Source: JBLEFH01 sp047345645 (GTDB lineage: Bacteria; Pseudomonadota; Alphaproteobacteria; Rhodobacterales; Rhodobacteraceae). Taken from it: 64,000 nt of DNA. The position numbers were made by a program, and so were the translations under genes. The notes under the pieces are model-generated. The model had not been told where the DNA came from, did no database searches, and was given only the letters and a program-made list of their open reading frames with translations. How positions within the stretch are numbered: the first letter of the stretch is position 1; each line of letters opens with the position of its first letter. The DNA is taken from assembly GCA_047345645.1 (NCBI GenBank), contig JBLEFH010000002.1. One strand, given 5' to 3'. Below are positions 61,172 through 64,000 of the stretch, piece by piece.

Positions 61172-61698
61172 GAATCCTCTCCTGTCTTTTGAGGTTGGGC
61201 GTCATCGGCCCATGGGGTTAAGGTTTTTGAAACAATCTGCGCTACGGGCAGAGTCGCATCAACTTTTATATGCGGCTCGTCCGCTTCGGGAGGTGTGAGA
61301 TCCGCAAGCTGACTGTCGAGCAAGCTCTCGGGCATATAGTGGTTTTCCCGCGCCAGCATCCGCGCCCGCAGCGCATCGCGCTCGGCATGGAGATAGACGA
61401 TGTGAAGCCCCTCGACCCGCGCGCAGAGAAGATCGCGATAACTGCGTTTCAGCGCGGAGCAGGCGATCACCACCGGACCGTCGCTGCGCGCCGCCGCTTC
61501 GGCCACCGCCGCCAGCCAGGGCCAGCGCATCTCGTCATTCAGCGGCTCGCCCCGCGACATCGCGGCGACGTTTTTCTGAGGGTGAAAATCATCGGCTTCG
61601 AGAAACCGCGCGTTCAAAGCCTCGGCAATGGCGCGCGCGGCGGTGCTTTTGCCCGAGCCGCAGACACCCATAACCAGCAGATTGCGCGGGTTTTCCAT
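61168..61698 (-). CDS. gntK: Gluconokinase (GntK type)
   Basis: 176 residues. P-loop GVCGSGKST (11-19), EADDFHPQKNVAAMSRGEPL substrate region and ACSALKRSYRD, all GntK-like. Phosphorylates gluconate to 6-phosphogluconate. It is the first gene of the gntK-dctPQM operon and faces the LacI-type regulator across a 104-base gap. Confidence 0.95.
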   Translation of the reverse strand: MENPRNLLVMGVCGSGKSTAARAIAEALNARFLEADDFHPQKNVAAMSRGEPLNDEMRWPWLAAVAEAAARSDGPVVIACSALKRSYRDLLCARVEGLHIVYLHAERDALRARMLARENHYMPESLLDSQLADLTPPEADEPHIKVDATLPVAQIVSKTLTPWADDAQPQKTGEDS

Positions 61699-61756
61699 CT
61701 TTTCTCCCTTAAGTTTTCATGCGTGAATCACATGTTATAATGTTGTGTTCAGGATG

Positions 61757-61772
61757 ATGACAGCGCTATCAT
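61757..61772. promoter_or_regulatory. LacI-family operator palindrome between gntK and its regulator
   Basis: ATGACAGCGCTATCAT is a 16-bp palindrome with one mismatch and a central GC, the form used by LacI-family proteins. It lies 30 bases before the regulator start and 58 before gntK. A TATAAT hexamer at 61736-61741 in the same gap may be part of a promoter. Function is inferred. Confidence 0.6.
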
Positions 61773-61802
61773 TAGTAGTCAAGCGTAGATAATGAGTTAA
61801 AA

Positions 61803-62795
61803 ATGCCTAGAAAAACAAAGGGATACGCGACTTTAGCGGAGGTGGCCGAATTGGCGGGGGTCAGCCCCATTACAGCGAGCAGGGCGCTGCGCGGGCTGGA
61901 AAATGTGCGGCCGGACACTCGCGTGCGGGTGGAAGAGGCGGCGGAAAAGATTGGCTATACGCCGGACCCGATGGCGCGATCGCTCGCCAATGGACGCTCC
62001 GATGTGATCGGGGTTTTGGTGCCCTCCGTGACGAATGCGGTCTTCTCGGACGTGCTGCTCGGGCTTTATGAAGCGGCCGACGGGACGGGCATGACCATCC
62101 AGATCGGCAACACCCGCTACGACCCGGAGGAGGAGTGCCGCCTTGTTAAAACCTTCGCGGCGCAGCGCCCGGCGGGGATGATCGTGGCCGGGACGGATCA
62201 GACGCCGAAAGTGGTGGATCTTCTCAGCAATATGAATTGCCCGGTGGTGCAGGTGATGGATATCAGCGGCCAGATCATCGACAAGGCGGTCGGCCTCGAT
62301 CACCGCGCGGCGGCGGCGGCGGGCGCGCGGCATCTCAAGGCGCAGGGCTATAAACGGCCCGTCTTCATGGCCGCCCAGATGGACCCGCGCAGTAAAAGCC
62401 GGATCCGCGGGTTTCGCGATGTCTGGGGGGAGGAGGCCGGGCTGGTCGCCGATCCCGCGCCGAGTTCCATCGCCCTTGGCCGCCAGATGATGGCGCAGGT
62501 CATCCAGCGCTTCCCGGAGGCTGACGCGGTCCAATGCAACAACGACGATATCGCGCTCGGCGTGGTGTTTGAGTTGCTGGAACTCGGCGTCGATATGCCG
62601 GGGAAAATGGGCGTTTGCGGTTTCAATGATCTTGAATATTGCCAGGCTGCGAACCCGGCGATGACCTCCGTGCGCACACCGCGTTATGAGATGGGGGTGA
62701 AGGCCATCGAGCTTCTGCTCGGGCAGGTCGATGGCGATGTGCTGGATCTCGGCTTCGAGGTGATGGCCCGCAGCAGCACCGCGCGGTCGCGTTAA
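61803..62795 (+). CDS. LacI family regulator (gluconate-type)
   Basis: 330 residues. N-terminal HTH and hinge helix (TLAEVAELAGVSPITASRALRG, about 10-31; ARSLANGRSDVIGVLVP), then a periplasmic-binding-like effector domain. It is divergent from gntK-dctPQM, so it probably represses that operon and senses gluconate or its phosphate, similar to GntR/IdnR of E. coli. Its stop is in a TTAA shared with the DUF599 gene. Confidence 0.93.
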   Translation: MPRKTKGYATLAEVAELAGVSPITASRALRGLENVRPDTRVRVEEAAEKIGYTPDPMARSLANGRSDVIGVLVPSVTNAVFSDVLLGLYEAADGTGMTIQIGNTRYDPEEECRLVKTFAAQRPAGMIVAGTDQTPKVVDLLSNMNCPVVQVMDISGQIIDKAVGLDHRAAAAAGARHLKAQGYKRPVFMAAQMDPRSKSRIRGFRDVWGEEAGLVADPAPSSIALGRQMMAQVIQRFPEADAVQCNNDDIALGVVFELLELGVDMPGKMGVCGFNDLEYCQAANPAMTSVRTPRYEMGVKAIELLLGQVDGDVLDLGFEVMARSSTARSR

Positions 62796-63493
62796 CGCGG
62801 CGGCGGGCCGGCGCCGATCACATCGCGGGAGTGGGAGTAGAATTCGCGCCGCATCACCGTCAGCGTCGCAAAGAGCGTGGTGACGACCAGCCCCGTGCCG
62901 CCAATCAGCCAGCCAAGCGCCGCGATGGCGTAATACACACCGCGCAGGGCCGAGTTGAAATGCCGGGCGGCGGCGATGTTGATTTCGGCGGCACGGCGCG
63001 CGGTGTCCTCGGTTTTCGGATCCTCAGGGTCATTTGGCACCGAGGCCATCAGCACTGCGCAATAGTTGAAGAGCCGCACGGCCCAGACGAAGCGCAGGAA
63101 GGCGATGACGATGAAGCCAAGCACCGTCATCACCTTGATTTCCCAAACGATTCGCGGCGCGGCCAGTTCGGCGGAAATGTCGCTGGCAAAGCCTGAGAGT
63201 TGGTCCGTATTGGCCATCAGCGCCACTGCACCCCCAATCGCGATCATGCAGGCAGAGGCGAAAAAGCTCGCGCTTTGCGCCAGTTGCGCGAGGATGGCAC
63301 TGTCGAAAATCCGCGGCTGGCGCGTGATCATCGCCCGCATCCAGTCATAGCGATAATGGCGGATGGTCGAATGCATAGACGCGCGGCCGCGAAAGCCGTG
63401 ATCGACCCAATAGCCGGTGAGCACCCAAAGCCCGATGAGCATCGATAGGGCCAGACCGTCGAGCCAGGTGAAATAGGAAAGCGCTGCTGTCAT
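62792..63493 (-). CDS. DUF599 membrane protein
   Basis: 233 residues from MTAALSYFTWLDG; twelve further codons reach a TTG without family similarity. Four TM helices and the DUF599 pattern (MRAMITRQPRIFDSAILAQL, NFSALRGVYYAIAALGWL-like HFNSALRGVYYAIAALGWL). Function is unknown. Ends on a TTAA shared with the regulator gene. Confidence 0.85.
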   Translation of the reverse strand: MTAALSYFTWLDGLALSMLIGLWVLTGYWVDHGFRGRASMHSTIRHYRYDWMRAMITRQPRIFDSAILAQLAQSASFFASACMIAIGGAVALMANTDQLSGFASDISAELAAPRIVWEIKVMTVLGFIVIAFLRFVWAVRLFNYCAVLMASVPNDPEDPKTEDTARRAAEINIAAARHFNSALRGVYYAIAALGWLIGGTGLVVTTLFATLTVMRREFYSHSRDVIGAGPPPR

Positions 63494-63535
63494 GCTTCGC
63501 AAATGCACATGGCGCGGCGCTCTGGTCAAGTCGCC

Positions 63536-63892
63536 TTAGCTGGGGCGGGTCAGGATGAAGAGGGCAACGGCGCTGAGGCAAAGGGTTTGGATCAGCAGCA
63601 CCGTGCCGCTCGCGCCAAGCGCCCAGGAGATCAGCAGCGTCGCCAGCATGGCCAGGATCGACGCGCGTTTGGCCGCGGGCGAGATCGCGCCGCGCGCTTC
63701 CCAATCCCGCAGGGGCGGGCCGATCCGGGGGTGGTTCATCAGCCGCGCCCGCAATTCCGGCGAAGATTTCCCGAAGGCGAAGGCGGCGAGGATGAAAAAC
63801 ACCGTCGTCGGCAGGAGCGGCAGCACGATCCCGAGCGTGCCGAGGGCCACGGCCAGCCAACCGATCAGGAGCCAAAAGAGCCGGAATGTCAT
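63536..63892 (-). CDS. YbaN family (DUF454) inner membrane protein
   Basis: 118 residues from MTFRLFWLLIGW; the upstream open frame (17 codons) is Gly/Arg-rich and unlike the family. Contains the signature LGIVLPLLPTTVFFILAAFAFGKSSPELRARLMNHPRIGP in overlapping parts, with three to four TM helices. Function unknown. The remaining 108 bases to the end of the window show no gene that I can support. Confidence 0.85.
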   Translation of the reverse strand: MTFRLFWLLIGWLAVALGTLGIVLPLLPTTVFFILAAFAFGKSSPELRARLMNHPRIGPPLRDWEARGAISPAAKRASILAMLATLLISWALGASGTVLLIQTLCLSAVALFILTRPS

Positions 63893-64000
63893 GATCTGCC
63901 TCGCTTGTTCGCCAGTGTTGCCGCCCGCGCCGCCGCGCCGCAAGCCGTTTCATGACAATTTGAAAATCCGAGTGCCGCGTGATTGCAATGCCCGCCCCGC

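Overview
The window is GC-rich chromosomal DNA from an alphaproteobacterium, almost certainly a Rhodobacteraceae (Roseobacter-group) member. The evidence is the dcw cluster order (mraZ-rsmH-ftsL-ftsI-murE-murF-mraY-murD-ftsW-murG-murC-DUF2484-murB-ddl-ftsQ-ftsA-ftsZ-lpxC-bamD-recN), a DUF2484 gene between murC and murB, the CobS/CobT cobaltochelatase pair, a TRAP transporter and lineage-typical families (DUF2927, excalibur lipoprotein). Coding density is very high: adjacent genes repeatedly overlap by 1 or 4 bases (TGATG, ATGA), and three convergent pairs share one TTAA stop palindrome. No insertion sequence, prophage, rRNA, tRNA or CRISPR array was found.

Layout. 1-3.8 kb: end of a MATE transporter, pyrD, a DUF952 gene and a secreted 5'-nucleotidase with an Ala/Glu-rich tail. 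3.8-10.1 kb: a minus-strand membrane/stress operon (small ORF, XpaC, TelA, DUF2927 lipoprotein, SPFH-GYF protein, membrane zinc-ribbon protein, MBL hydrolase). 10.3-17.2 kb: excalibur lipoprotein, gatCA, a ceramidase-like membrane protein, tadA, an rRNA pseudouridine synthase, an amidase, RNase P RNA and a flavin monooxygenase. 17.2-41.8 kb: an unusually AT-rich 600-base leader with clustered TGGGA boxes and DnaA boxes, then the complete dcw cluster through recN and a kinase-like gene. 41.8-51.8 kb: FAD-linked oxidase, CLC transporter, ABM monooxygenase, M24 peptidase, thioesterase and cobT/cobS with a lipoprotein gene between them. 51.3-58.1 kb: an amino-acid catabolic block (Lrp regulator/putA; Lrp regulator/rocF/ocd) that together converts arginine and proline to glutamate. 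58.1-62.8 kb: TRAP transporter dctPQM with gluconokinase and a divergent LacI-type regulator, probably sugar-acid uptake. 62.8 kb to the end: DUF599 and YbaN-type membrane proteins.

The most interesting points are: an AT-rich three-TM gene of unknown function lodged between mraY and murD; the mraZ leader, where ten TGGGA motifs, three of their sites in 10-bp phase, lie with a perfect DnaA box; four TGACAG-N4-TTAA sites at exactly 32-bp spacing between putA and the next regulator; and the XpaC-TelA-DUF2927-SPFH-zinc-ribbon operon, a plausible but poorly described envelope-stress system.
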